From Hirsutella rhossiliensis (Eukaryota; Ascomycota; Sordariomycetes; Hypocreales; Ophiocordycipitaceae): 64,000 bases of DNA. The notes under the pieces are model-generated. The model ran no database searches. It was not told the origin of the DNA and worked only from the letters and a program-made list of their open reading frames with translations. Numbering within the stretch: the stretch's first letter is position 1; each line of letters starts with the position of its first letter. Both the position numbers and the translations under genes were made by a program. The stretch spans positions 2,976,001 through 3,040,000 of the forward strand of contig NW_025408667.1 of the NCBI RefSeq assembly GCF_020360975.1, in the 5' to 3' direction. Positions 1 to 11,795 of this stretch are shown piece after piece.

Positions 1-663
1 GCCAGAAGCGCCGTGGCGGGTCCATGTCAGCTACTACGGAGTAGTAATTAGTGAGTGCTCTGCAGGAGGTCAGACACTCTGTAGCCGCAACGGCTTCACT
101 GGGCTTGGGGTAGGTAGGGGCCAGCAGCCACGGCTTCGTGGCCAGATCTCGTTGACGTGTAAGTTACTTGGTACAGAGATCTCACTTCAAATATCGAGTG
201 AATGAACCGTAGGCGCATAGTTATTTATTTGTCCCCCAACTCGATAAATGTCAACTGACTCTCCATCTGCAGTCGGCAACTGGCGGCCATCAATCACGAT
301 GCTCCGGAGACGCCGATGCATCTGAAGGGGACGCCTCACGACAGATACTGGGAGAGGAAATGGAGTCCAAGGCCTTCTTACGGATAGACTGAGGGAAGAT
401 TAAGTGAAAGCACTGGGAGAAGGAGAAAATGAACGAGTTTGCCATTCTGTTGCAGCACGATTCATTAGTCAGCACACTTCTTCCTTTTGCCTCGGCTCAT
501 CGACCCCATGCCGGCGGACCCTTCGGTCTTCCGTCCATCCCGTCGACGACAGCATTCGCCGTAGACCGCCCTCTGCCGACACGCCCATAACAACCTTTCC
601 CGTGCCAAGTGTGCATGTTGCTCCTCTACCAGCTTCATCCTCCCACAGACAGGCACCTTCGCG
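1..663. other. left flank and thiolase promoter region
   Basis: No gene is seen here. Open frames are short, low in complexity and unlike known proteins. The right part is the presumed promoter and leader of the thiolase gene, with pyrimidine-rich stretches just before its ATG and a CCTCGG hexamer at 490-495. A copy of the dispersed 9-mer TACGGAGTA lies at 35-43. Confidence 0.6.
490..495 (+). promoter_or_regulatory. candidate FarA/FarB (fatty-acid response) core site
   Basis: The hexamer CCTCGG lies 169 bases upstream of the thiolase ATG. Fungal fatty-acid-responsive zinc-cluster regulators (FarA, FarB, cutinase factors) are known to bind a CCTCGG core in promoters of beta-oxidation genes. 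A hexamer occurs often by chance, so only its place before a beta-oxidation gene makes it of interest. Confidence 0.35.
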
Positions 664-2109
664 ATGGCTGTCGAGCGCATCGGTTCCATCATCAAGCACC
701 TGGCGCCTGGGTCGTCGTTGAGCAAGATGTATTCCTCCATCGCATCTAGCTCAACCTTGATTGCCCGCTGACTGGCAATGTTCTCTGCTCCAGCCAATCC
801 AAGAATGCCGACGACGTCGTCATTACCCTGGCGATACGCACGCCTTTGACAAAGGCCAAAAAAGGCGGCTTCAAGGACACGAGCCTCGAGTACATGGTCT
901 ACGCTCTCCTCAAGGAAGTCAAGAACCGCAGCGGCCTCGACCCCGCCCTTGTCGAGGACATTGCCCTCGGAAACGCAAGTCAACCCCCCTTCCCTTGATG
1001 TAGGCCGTCGCTCACCACGTTCGGGGCCTGCAGGTGTCGGATGGCAAAGCCGCCTACAAGCTCCGTGCCGCCGCCTTGGCTGCCGGCTTCCCCAACACCG
1101 CCGGCGCCTACTCGGTGAATCGCTTCTGCTCCTCGGGGCTGAAGGCGACGGCCGACATTGCGCATGCCATCGCCAACAACTCGATCCAGGTTGGCATCGC
1201 CTGCGGCGCCGAGACCATGTCCGAGGGCGGCGACCGTCTCGAGAAGCCCTTTGACGAGACTGTCCTGAACCAGAGCCAAGAGGCCGCCGACTGCATGCAG
1301 CCCATGGGCTGGACTAGCGAGAATGTGAGCCGCGACTTCAACATTGCCCGGGAAGAGATGGACAAGTACGCGGCCGAGAGCTTCCAGAGAGCGGAAAAGG
1401 CACAAAAGGCCGGTCTGTTTGACGATGAAATTGTCCCCATCACGACCAAGATCAAGGGCCCCGACGGCGAGTGGAAGGAGGTTACTCTGACCAAGGACGA
1501 GGGCATCCGGCCCGGGACCACGTCGGAGAGCTTGTCCAAGGTTCGACCGGCCTTTCCGCAGTGGGGACCTACCACGACCGGCGGCAATGCCAGCCAGGTA
1601 ACGGACGGAGGTGAGAAACTGCGGCCCAAGTCTTGCAAGCCACAAGCGACCTGGGGCGAGAGGCTAATCAGAAGAGAACCTCAGCCGCCGCTCTCATAAT
1701 GATGAAGCGGTCGACGGCCGTTCGGCTCGGCCAGCCCATCCTAGCCAAGTACGTCGGCTCCACCGTCGCCGGCCTGGCACCGCGCATCATGGGCATCGGC
1801 CCCAGCATCGCCATTCCCAAGCTGCTGTCCATCTACAACGTCACGCTCGCCGACATGGACGTGATTGAGGTCAACGAGGCGTTTGCGTCCATGGCCGTCT
1901 ACTGCCGGGACAAGCTGGGTCTCGAGTGGGACAAGATGAACCCACGCGGCGGGGCTATTGCGCTGGGCCACCCGCTCGGTGCGACGGGCGCGAGACAGAT
2001 CGTCACGGGCCTGAGCGAGCTACGGCGATCGCAGAAGAAGATGCTGCTGGTCAGCATGTGCATAGGGACTGGGCAGGGCATGGCGGGCCTGCTGGTCAAC
2101 GAAATGTAG
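664..2109 (+). CDS. pot1: peroxisomal 3-ketoacyl-CoA thiolase (acetyl-CoA acyltransferase)
   Basis: Catalyses the last step of fatty-acid beta-oxidation, splitting 3-ketoacyl-CoA with CoA to acetyl-CoA and a shortened acyl-CoA. Exons 664-728, 794-974, 1034-1610 and 1685-2109 join in frame to 415 residues, the normal family length. The nucleophile cysteine is in NRFCSSGLKA, the histidine in GHPLGATGARQ and the second active cysteine in CIGTGQGMAG. NASQVTDGAAA spans the last splice junction. Residues 5-13 (RIGSIIKHL) fit the PTS2 pattern R-[IL]-x5-[HQ]-L, so import into the peroxisome by the Pex7 route is expected. The start was chosen because it alone supplies this signal in frame. The second intron has a GC-AG border (donor GCAAGT at 975). 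A mitochondrial acetyl-CoA acetyltransferase is less likely given the PTS2. Confidence 0.93.
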
Positions 2110-3108
2110 TCTTTTGTGGGATCAAAGCATTATGTTCTTGTACTCAGCTACTCGGCATCGAGGTGTCTACCTGCCCACTGTCTCTGTATAGAGTAGGCGT
2201 GAGATCGCGGACTGCCGCCGCAGTGGCATTGGCTCTTGGTAGATAAGAGAGTTGAATAATGCACAACTTTGTAATCAAGTGAGGTACCTCGAGAATCGGT
2301 CCCGGCTTGACTACCTTTTTGTTTTTTTTTGTGAGACATTCGAGCTAGGCACGCTTTAACTTTCTAAAGCAGGTCGACCAGATAGCCTGTACCACCGATA
2401 CACCCACTGTACCTTCTTTGAGCACCGACCCCACGGCATTTCAAACTCACTGCAAGTTCTCAAGTACGTACTCCGCATGGGACGCAAGCCACTCGCCGGC
2501 CCGATCTGCATGTGCCTGGAGAATGACGTTCACGTGCCCAAGGCGGTAGATTGGATCTGGACCCGTGCGCACTGTATGTATAACTCGTCAAGTCGATATT
2601 TCATGTAGGATTTGTTGCCTTGCTTGCCGGTATCCATAAAGTACGAGGAACAGGATGTGAGGCGTAGGGCGCGCTACGAAAGAGTGCCCGGTGACGAGCC
2701 TGTAGTGGGTGCACTCTGTTCCACCTGCTCTGTGTTACTCTGCACATGCCCCCTGGCGCAGCTGGCTGCTGTGCAACCCCTGTCTCGTTCCTTGCGACAA
2801 AAAAGGGAGGGTCAAGAGATCGGGCAATGTGACCTCGAAGATTGTTTGGCCATTGCGCATCTAGACCGTGCCGACGATTCCGCTGCTTTGCCGCCTGACA
2901 AAAACCAGCGCCCTCCGAAACCTCCGAATTCAGCCGCATTACTCCCCCCCGTGGCAGGGCGCCGCCTCGTTGCCGCGGCCCGACGAGAAGCAAGCAGAGA
3001 AAACCATCTACGGTTCCGACATTGCAGGCTCACACTCGCGCCACTCCTTCCGATGCCTGTGGCGGCGACAACGACGACGACGACGACGACGACGACAGCG
3101 CCGGCAAC
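2110..3108. other. intergenic, thiolase 3' region and transporter leader
   Basis: About 1 kb with no gene seen. It holds the thiolase 3' end with T-rich tracts near 2320 and the leader of the SulP gene, which includes a GAC trinucleotide run close to the start codon. Confidence 0.5.
3064..3098 (+). repeat. (GAC)n trinucleotide repeat
   Basis: An almost perfect GAC/ACG microsatellite of about 35 bases ends some 10 bases before the SulP ATG. It is in the same frame as that gene and would read as an aspartate run if translation began upstream. No in-frame ATG lies upstream within this open frame, so it is taken as leader. Confidence 0.8.
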
Positions 3109-5612
3109 ATGACAGGAAGTCGGCCCTCGCGCAGCCGCGAGAACTCGGCCTCCAACGGTCATCGTCCGCTGCAGCCGAGCGCACTGCGCCAGAGCCACAC
3201 CCCCCCTGTCGTCCGTCGCGCCCACAGCCAGGGCAGCGATGCCGCCTCGCGCCGTCCAATGGTCGACGGGCCAGCCGGCGAGTCGACGCCGCTCGTTGCC
3301 AACGGTGCCCAGCGGTGCAGCGTCCATCCCGGCGTCTGCAACCACGGCACCTTTAGTCCCCGCCCGTCCAGTCCGACGAATGGCCTCGGCGGCGGCAACG
3401 GCGATGCCATGGGCTCGGGCGCCTCGGTCGTCTCGCTCGATAGCACGGCTTCTCATCTCGGCGGCACGGACGACTGGAAGAGGTGGCTCAAGGCCAGGAT
3501 GCGGACTAAGAAGATGGACCAGAGCAGCCAGCTCGCCCAGCAGGCCGGCTTTCGATTCACGCCCTTGATGTGAGTGCCACCAATCGACCCGCCCTGCGAG
3601 TGCGAACCGCTGACAGAATCGGCCAGGTACTTGGCCTACTACATCCCCTTCTTCAACTGGATCGGGCAGTACAAAATGTCCTACCTCAAGGGCGATCTCA
3701 TCGCTGCCTTGACCATGGCCTCCTTCTACCTGCCCATGGGCCTCTCTCTCGCCTCCAATCTCGCTCACGTCCCGCCCATCCACGGGCTCTACTCGTTTGT
3801 CTTCAACCCCTTCGTCTACGCCCTCTTGGGCTCGTGCCCGCAGATGGTCGTCGGCCCGGAAGCGGCAGGCTCCCTTCTCGTCGGCAGCGTCGTCCAGCAC
3901 AGCGTCGACTCAGGCCACGGCTCCGAGAATGACGCCCTTCTCCACGCCCAGGTTTGCGGCGTGGTCGCCGGCATGGCCGGGGCAACCATCCTCATCGCCG
4001 GTCTGGCCAGGCTGGGCTTCCTGGACAGCGTGCTGAGCAGGCCGTTCCTGCGAGGCTTCATCAGCGCCATTGGGTTCGTCATCGCCGTCGACCAACTGAT
4101 TCCCGAACTGGGGCTCAACGACCTCGCAGACGATACCAGAGTCAGCCACGGCAGCAGCGTCGACAAGATACGCTTCATGATCGAACACGCCGGCGACGTC
4201 CATCACTTAACATTTGCCATTGCCGGCATCAGCTTCCTCGTCATCATGACCTGTCGGTAAGGCTAGGCTCCGGGCGTCCTGGGATGTGACGTCGGCCATG
4301 CTAACTCTTGTCAAGTGAACTCAAGAAGCGGCTCGAGCCACGTTTCCCCTCCGTCGTCTTCATCCCCGACCGATTCCTTATCGTTGTCGCGTCTGCCATT
4401 CTCTGTGCCCACTTCAGATGGGATGAGCAAGGAGTCGACGTCCTCGGCACCGTCAGGGCCGCCACTGGCAACCTCTTCGTCTTTCGCTGGCCCTTTCAGC
4501 TCTCGCACATGCGCCACATCCGTGACGCCATGTCAACGTCGTTTCTCATCGCGTTGCTCGGCTTCTTCGAGTCGTCCGTGGCAGCCAAGAGTCTCGGGGG
4601 CAGTGACACGATCCAGGGCATGGAGCTGAGTGCCAACCGCGAGATGATTGCGCTAGGCGTCGCCAACCTGGTGGGAGCCAGCTTCATGAGCTTGCCTGCA
4701 TTTGGAGGCTACGGGCGAAGCAAGGTGAACAAGTCGACGGGCGGCAAGAGCCCGATGAGCTCCATTTTCCTGAGCTTGATTTCCCTGCTGTCCATCCTGT
4801 TTCTCCTGCCCCAGTTTTACTACCTACCGGTGAGTATACCAATGTATGAAGTTCGTCGTGGTCGATGCTGACCAAGTGTGCAGAAGCCCGTGCTTTCGGC
4901 CATGATTTCCGTGGTGGCGTGGTCGCTGATAGAAGAAGCACCCCACGACATCTCATTCTTCGTGCGTATCGGTGGCTGGAAGGAACTGTCGCTCATGGCC
5001 ATCATATTTCTCTCGACCATATTCTACTCGCTCGCCCTGGGCATAGCTCTCGGCGTGGGCATCTCCATCCTGCTCGTCATCAAGCACAGCACGAGGCCTA
5101 GGATCCAGATCTTGGGCCGCATCCCAGGCACAAACCGCTTCGAAAACGCCGAGGCGGACAACCCGAGCCTGGAGTTTATCGAAGGGTGCCTCATCGTCAA
5201 GATCCCCGAGCCACTGACCTTTGCCAACACCGGGGAGCTCAAGGCGCGGCTGCGCCGGCTCGAGCTGTACGGGACGTCGAGGGCGCACCCGGCGCTGCCG
5301 CGGATACGCAGTCAAGAGTCGAACCGCAACATCATATTCGACATTCACGGGGTGACGTCGATGGACGGGTCTGGGACCCAGGTCCTGGAGGAGATTGTGC
5401 AGAGCTACCGGGCGCGCGGGGTGCGCGTCTTCTTCTCTCGTGGGCCGTCCCGACGCAATCACCCGGTATGGCATCTCATGGAGCGGAGCGGCATCGTGGC
5501 GCTGTGCGGCGGTGAGTCGCACTTTGTCATGGACGTGGAGGAGGCGCTGCGCTGGACAGAGTACGAGGAGAGCATCGGGCAGAGGAGCGGCACCAGCAGC
5601 GCTCAGGATTAG
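3109..5612 (+). CDS. SulP/SLC26 family anion (sulfate) transporter with STAS domain
   Basis: Predicted multi-pass membrane protein moving sulfate or a related anion. Exons 3109-3569, 3627-4256, 4316-4829 and 4884-5612 give 777 residues. The first ~155 residues are a Ser/Pro-rich cytosolic tail. The SulP core follows, opening with YIPFFNWIGQY, with a string of hydrophobic segments including a typical GLYSFVFNPFVYALLG segment and VVGPEAAGSLLVG. A C-terminal STAS domain starts near residue 600 (GCLIVKIPEPLTFANTGELK) and contains the core SMDGSGTQVLEEIV. The long N-terminal tail and the short STAS loop resemble the intracellular yeast YPR003C-type branch more than the plasma-membrane Sul1/Sul2 branch; this is judged from memory of those families, so substrate and location are not certain. 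All introns keep frame with standard GT-AG borders. Confidence 0.88.
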
Positions 5613-6134
5613 CCAGCCGGCCAGGGGCGTCGAACGGAGCAAAGGAGGCATTGCTGCTCGGCGAGGGGACGGGTCTTGCTGCTTGCACGGGCGCGTACAG
5701 GCAAGGCGAAGCGCATCCGGACTCTGCATGTCTACTACTGTGTTGGGCTCTAGAAATCTGCCAGAGAGGGCGTCAGGGAGCAATGGGGTTGAAAGACTTA
5801 CATACCTTTTCTCTTGCACTTGACAGAGGGCAGCAGACAGTCCCGTAAGGAGCAGAGATTCATAGTCCGAGCCACCTGGCAACGGCTCGCCAGCTGCCCA
5901 GCAGGAGCTACGCGCCCAGCTGCCGCGTCAGTCGACAGCACTCGATGTGATTGGCCAAGAGTGCCTGTTGCGTGGACAACCGAGTAAACGTCGTTCTCGT
6001 GACCAGATGGAAACGGCGCCGAGTTGAAGGAAACTCATTGGCATCGCGCACTTTTTTCATCCCTCATCCTTTTCTCGCATCCTTTGCTTCCTTTTATCTG
6101 GAAAAACGCGCCGACTTTCGGTCATCTCGACAAC
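5613..6134. other. intergenic
   Basis: 522 bases with no gene seen. It carries the transporter 3' region and a CT-rich promoter and leader before the F-box gene. Confidence 0.5.
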
Positions 6135-7660
6135 ATGAGCCTTGGAAACGCGACTCTGGATATTCTTAGGCTTGTATGCCATTTCCCCTTTCTTTCCCTC
6201 TTCCCGACCTGAAGCGCTTCTTTTGTTTCTCCTCCCTCCCCAGCACTTGTCGTCGAAAAGGCGCCCTCAAAACGGCTCGCTCACCCGTATAGATTGTCGT
6301 CAACGTCGAGAGCGGCAATAGCCATGCCTGGAGTCACCTCTACCAGGGCCTCGGCAACAAGGCCTGGAACGAGCTCATGCCAGACGGCCTTCGCAACCAG
6401 CAAAGCAAGCGAAACCTGGCCAACCTGCGCCTTGTGAACCGAGCCTTTTGCGCCGTGGCATCGCAGCTCCTCTTCAGCCACATCGACGTGTCGTATGACG
6501 TGACCAAGTCGAGCGTGGTCAACATGACGCGGCTTGAGGCTCTGCTTACCTTCAGCGACAACATCTACAACGACTGCATCCGCCACTTCCGGGTCAACTT
6601 TGACGTGCCGCGCAACTGCGTGGACCGCTATTGGATCGGCTGCTACCTCCGGAACCTCGCGTTTGTGCTGCCCATCTTTATGGCAAGGGCGGGTCGCCTC
6701 GAGACGCTGGCGGTGCGCAACTTGGTGGGATACTCGTCGAGGACAAACGAGAGGCCCGAGGATTTGTTCGAGGAAATGGGCAATTCAAACAAAGTGACTG
6801 AGGCCTTTATCAAGGCGCTGCGCCGTGTGCCCCTGCCGTATCTCAGGAGGCTGAGTCTCTGGCTGCCTGCCTCGGTCGAGCTGCAGCAGCTGGCTGGCGA
6901 GTCGCCGGGGCAGCTGTCCATGAACACGGTGGTGCGGCGCCTCCGTCATGTGGATCTCGGCATCTGGGACAATATCGACAACGCCGGCTTCCCATGGGAC
7001 GAGATGAAGGAGCTGGGCCAGGCGGGGCCGCTGCCGAAGCGCGGGTACGCGGCGCTGCTCCTCGGTGTCCTGGACAAGACGCCCAACCTCGACCTGGAGA
7101 GCCTCTCCATCAGCACGCGCTGCGAACACGTCAACCTCGCCGGCCTCGCAGGCCAGACGTTTCTCAGCCTGCGCACGGTGCACCTCGCGGGGGTGAGCTT
7201 GCCCAGCCGCGCACTGCTGAGCGTGACCGTCGAAAGCGCCGGGACGCTGCACACGCTGGAGCTGAACCGCGTGCTTCTCACCACCAGCAGATGGGCCGAC
7301 GTGCTGCCAGAAATTGCGCGCCTCGAGAAGCTCTGCCACTTCAGCACCACGTCCTGCGGCTACGACGAGCGCGGTGCCAGCCGCCACTGGCGCGAGGACG
7401 TGTACGACGCCGGCTTCCCCAACCGCGACCTCGGGACCTCGGCCAAGGTCGACTTCCAGGCCCTCGGCTGCGTCCAGCGAGCCGTCAACGAGAGGCGTGC
7501 GCTGCGCGGCCTCACGCCCGTCCCCGAGTACCAGTATCGCCACCTCTTCCTCGCGCCGCCCGCGCCGGAGTCGGAGCTGCCGCCAAGGCCTGCGAGTCCC
7601 GCATTCGAACTGCCCGACGGGTTTGAAGAAGGGGAATGGGAGACGTCCATGGAGATTTGA
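6135..7660 (+). CDS. F-box-like protein
   Basis: Exons 6135-6173 and 6293-7660 give 468 residues. The first coding exon is only 13 codons and supplies the start of a degenerate F-box (LDILRLIV), which continues after the intron to LANLRLVNRAFCAVASQLLF. That pairing of an opening hydrophobic helix with a 'LRLVNRAFCAVA' helix is the usual look of filamentous-fungal F-box proteins, which act as substrate adaptors of SCF ubiquitin ligases through Skp1. The rest has leucine-rich, irregular repeats resembling an LRR-type surface (for example LRRLSLWLP, LRHVDLGIWD, LDLESLSIST, LRTVHLAGV, LHTLELNRVLL) and ends in an acidic tail. No orthologue can be named. The SCF role is inferred from the fold; the coding call is firm from frame length and codon bias. 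Confidence 0.75.
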
Positions 7661-8022
7661 TTCAACGGGGGTCTTATCCTCTTCACTTGCTTGTGCTATC
7701 TGGTTCTTCGTTATTCCCTCTGTTTACCCCTTTCGCTGTGGTCGGTCCTTGGAAGTCGACTCGCAACTTGACGGAAGACGCATGCTTTTTCAAACACCAA
7801 ATGAACAGAAGAAGAGAGGATGAGAGAGAGATCGCAGCTCGGGTGTGCCAGAAGACGTCAGGGTTGAGGGAACTGGCTGGATGTAGCCCCGAGGACAGGC
7901 TTGTGCCTATGGTTGTGTGATAGATATACTAGGCCAAACAGGGAGTTTGCTATTCAAGGACTCTTGAGGGACAGGCCCATTCGTTGCGTTGACGTGACGT
8001 TTCCTGCTCCTTCCACAGCGCC
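7661..8022. other. convergent intergenic region
   Basis: The 3' regions of the F-box gene (+) and the aminodeoxychorismate lyase gene (-) meet here. Nothing else is seen. Confidence 0.5.
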
Positions 8023-8918
8023 TTAAGCAGTCCGTCTCAAGCTGACGACTGCCAGTCGAAATCCGCTGACGCCGCTGCTGATCCAGCACTCCTCGCCGTC
8101 AACGAGAGAGTCGACGGGAACGGCTTGCTCAACTGCCAGCCCTCTGTATTTTGGAGCAATCCGGGATTAGCAGCCAGACACGGACGGATGAAAGAGAGCC
8201 ACACGCACCTTTGCAGCGCCCAGCGCCGGGAAGTACCATCCTGTCCCCCGCAGCCGTCATCCCAGCTAAAGATGGGAGAAACGGGCGGCGTGACCCATCT
8301 GCCGCTGCGCCAAAAGTAAGGCGTCGTCGTGCTGCCCTCCATGACCGACTTGTCGTTGATGATAAGCACCTCCTTCTGGTCTCGCGGGTCAGTAATGCCG
8401 GCTCTCTGGCGGGCAGCATCGTACATGACCCGCTTGGTCGTCTTGAAGTGCGTAAACTCAGACCTGGGGGTCGGATCGTCGTCGACAACCAGGGTGAAGC
8501 GAGGAGGCACCTTGGGTTCGTTGGGGCCGGGCGCCGAGCCAGGATTCGGCAGCCGCTTCGGCAGCAGGTTCTCGAGCGGCAAGGCTGGCGTGTCAAAGTG
8601 TTGAAAGGCGATGTCGCCGTTGCTGTCGACGACGATCCGGAGCCGGAGTGGCTTCGGATCCGACGTGCTGCCGATGGCTTCCTGGGCCACTCGGGCAAGC
8701 TGGACGAGAGCGTCGTCGCCGGACAGTTTTTCCACCGCCTCCTTCCATTGCCAGTGGACGGCAGCTTTGAGGATGCGGTCGCGGTGGTAGTCGAGCATGT
8801 AAAAGGGCGATTGGGTGTGGTGGTTCCATCCGGCGTAGTCCAAGCCCCTGGCAGGGACCTGCTGCAGGGCGACGTCGTACCGCAGCGAAGTGAAGAGGGA
8901 AAAAGCGGAATCCGACAT
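8023..8918 (-). CDS. abz2: aminodeoxychorismate lyase (class IV aminotransferase fold)
   Basis: PLP enzyme expected to convert 4-amino-4-deoxychorismate to p-aminobenzoate and pyruvate for folate synthesis. Exons 8209-8918 and 8023-8143 on the minus strand give 276 residues. Splicing 8144-8208 joins WALQR to GLAVEQAV, restoring the family block that ends in DGEECWISSGVSGFRL. Reading through the intron would instead give an unrelated tail. The likely PLP lysine is in FKTTKRVMYDAARQRA near residue 163. Other family blocks are VLIINDKSVMEGSTTTPYF and GRWVTPPVS. The N terminus (FSLFTSLRYDV) also matches fungal Abz2-type proteins. A D-amino-acid or branched-chain aminotransferase of the same fold is possible but less likely. 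Confidence 0.85.
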
Positions 8919-9790
8919 TGTCGCCGGGTGTACGAAGCAAGAGGATTGGATACAAGCGTCGCCGAGCGGTCCGAGGACGTTCCAAGCTCTGTGAGCAATG
9001 AATGGCCAGGCACGTTGTTGATATCTGGCCGCTCAAGGAGAGCGGACTCGGCCCGCGCCGGAGAGGAAGAGTCCCTCCGAATGACTCAATCGAGGTGACC
9101 TCTGACCGGGTCAGTCTGCTCGACGAGGACGGGGACCGGGAAGGGCAGTGGCCAGGGTCCGCGGGACAAGGCAAACGAGCCGACGCCGCACAAGAGGAGG
9201 CTGTTTCTCCTAAACGCGGAGGCTCCAATGATTCGTTGCGCGGCGGGGATGAGAGGTGTCACGGCTGTGGCTAGGGAGCGTGCAGGGGTTTCATGCGGGT
9301 GAAAGGGTTGGGATTGCAACGGAGTGATGGTTTCTCAGATTCACGTTTGCAGGCACCGACGCTCAGAAACACCGGGCCGTAATTTTTTCTTCAAAAGTTT
9401 CCTTTTCTTTTCGGAGGATATCGCGTTCCTTTTAGACATTTGTACCAGGAGCATCTAAAACCACATTCCCTTTGAAGTGGAAGAAGCACTCTTGCTGACG
9501 GCCTCCAACGCGCGCTAGTCTTTCGACAGCGGCAGGTTACAGGCAGTTGAGCCGAGCTTTTAGCGGGGCTGCAAATTTCGGGGAGCTTCCATGATTGGAT
9601 GGCAGGTACTTTGTACCTTATCTGAGGTATCGGCACAGCAGCTTTTTCTTGTTCATCATCATCATCCACCACCTACAACATCTCGCCTTTCTGCGCCCCA
9701 ACGCGCCGCCTCCTCCGTGCCCTCTGAGCGGCCTCCTCCCCCTCCCTCCCCCCGCTAATATTCTTCTGCGCACATCTTGTTTGATCCACA
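8919..9790. other. divergent promoter region (lyase / TOM70)
   Basis: 872 bases between divergent starts. No gene is seen. There is a short ATC repeat near 9655 and a CT-rich leader before the TOM70 ATG. Confidence 0.5.
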
Positions 9791-11795
9791 ATGTCCAACC
9801 CGCTGCCGTCAATGCCTCCGGGCCGCCCTACGGCCATTCCCATCGACGCTCCATCTTCCACCTGGGACCGAATAACCTCGTGGGTGTCCGACAACAAGGC
9901 CGTCGTCTACACCATCGCCGGGGTCGCCGTCGTCGTCACCGGTGCAGGTGTCGTCTACTATCTCAACTCCGATTCCGTATGTCTTGTCCTCTCCCCGCAA
10001 CACTCTTGGATGCTGACTCTCCCAATCTCTCACTCCCAGAAACAAAAGGCGGATTCTACCCCCAAGCTCAGCAAAAAGGAGAGGCGGAAGCGAAAAGAAG
10101 CCGAGCGCAAGGCCACCGAGTCCAAGGACAGCCCCGCACCGTCTCAGTCAAAGACCGCCTCGGTCCAGAGCGAGTCGGAGCTCCCCGACATCAACGAGAC
10201 GTCGGTCGCCGCCTTCACCCAAGAGCAGCGCGAGGAATATGCCGCCAAACTCAAACAGGCCGGAAACAGTGCCTACGGTGACAAGGCCTACAACAAGGCT
10301 ATCCATCTCTACTCAAAGGCCATCTTGTGCAAGCCCGATCCCGTCTTCTACGCGAATCGAGCCGCTTGCTACAGCGCCATGAGCGACTGGGACAAGGTTG
10401 TCGAGGACACCACGGCCGCTATCAACATGGACGCCGACTACGTCAAGGCCATCAACCGCCGCGCCACCGCCTACGAGCATCAGAAAATGTACGCCGAGGC
10501 CCTCCTCGACTTCACCGCCTCGTGCATCATCGACAACTTCAAGAACAACTCGACCGCCGAGGCCGTCGAGAGGCTGCTCAGGGTCTTTGCCGAGCATAGG
10601 GCCAAGGAGTTGATGGCCTCTAGGCCTCCCAAGCTACCAAGCGCCGTCTACGTCGGCAACTACCTCCAGAGCTTCCGGCCAAAGCCCCGCCCCGAAGGCC
10701 TTGATGACTCGGTCGAGCTCGGCTCGGACACAGGCAAGGGCCAGCTGCAGCTGGGCCTCCAGGCTCTCGAGAAGAAGACGGCCGAGGGGTACGAGGACGC
10801 CAGGCTGGCGTTTGAAAAGGCCGTCGAGCTGGGTGGCCTGGATGAGCACGAGGCCCTGGCCTACAACTGGAGGGGTACCATGCGAACTCTCCTCGGCAAC
10901 CACGCCGACGCCGTCAAGGACTTTAACAAGAGCACCGAGCTTGACCCTGCCATGATCCAGGCCTACATCAAGCGCGCCAGCGTCAGTCTGGAGCTCGGGG
11001 AGGCTGACAAGGCTGACGCCGAGTTCCTCCAGGCCCTCGAGCAGAGCAAGGACGACCCCGACGTCTACTACCACCGGGCCCAGGCAAACTTCATCAAGGG
11101 CAATCTGCCCGAGGCCCAAAAGGACTACCAAAAGTCCATCGACCTGGACAAGAACTTCATCTTCTCCCATATCCAGCTGGGCGTGACGCAGTACAAGCTG
11201 GGCTCGATTGCCTCGTCCATGGCCACCTTCCGGCGATGCATCAAGAACTTCCCCAAGGTCCCCGACGTCTACAACTACTACGGCGAGCTGCTGCTCGACC
11301 AGAGCAACTTTGCCGAGGCCATTGAGAAGTTTGACACGGCCATGGAGATGGAGAAGCAGACCAAGCCCATGTCTATCAACGTGCTGCCCCTCATCAACAA
11401 GGCCCTCGCCATGTTCCAGTGGAAGCAGGACTTCAAGGAGGCAGAGAAGCTGTGCCAAAAGGCCCTGATTAGTAAGTTCGCCCCTGTCCCGGCCACTGAT
11501 GAGGGTCGTGTGGACGATGCCATGGCTGACCCTGCTGGTAGTTGATCCCGAGTGTGACATCGCCGTGGCCACCATGGCGCAGCTCCTCCTGCAGCAGAAC
11601 AACGTGACCGAGGCCCTCAAGTACTTTGAGCGCGCAGCGGAGCTTGCCCGGACCGAGGGAGAGATTGTCAACGCCCTTTCCTATGCCGAGGCGACACGGA
11701 CGCAGGTGCAGGTAACGCAGAAGTACCCGAAGCTGGCGGCCAAGCTGGCGGGCGGCGCCGGTCCCGGGGCCCCCGGACTCCGAATGGGCCCTTAG
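9791..11795 (+). CDS. tom70: mitochondrial import receptor subunit Tom70
   Basis: Outer-membrane receptor that takes carrier precursors and Hsp70/Hsp90-bound proteins to the TOM channel. Exons 9791-9976, 10040-11471 and 11542-11795 give 623 residues (yeast Tom70 has 617). The signal anchor is at residues ~37-60 ([22 protein letters not shown]), followed by a Lys/Glu-rich linker. TPR units then start at [20 protein letters not shown]. The '[11 protein letters not shown]' and '[11 protein letters not shown]' helices form the dicarboxylate-clamp part, and further TPRs run to the C terminus. The last exon carries the conserved block [18 protein letters not shown] and [17 protein letters not shown]. 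Intron borders are standard and the reading frame is kept across both junctions. Confidence 0.95.
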
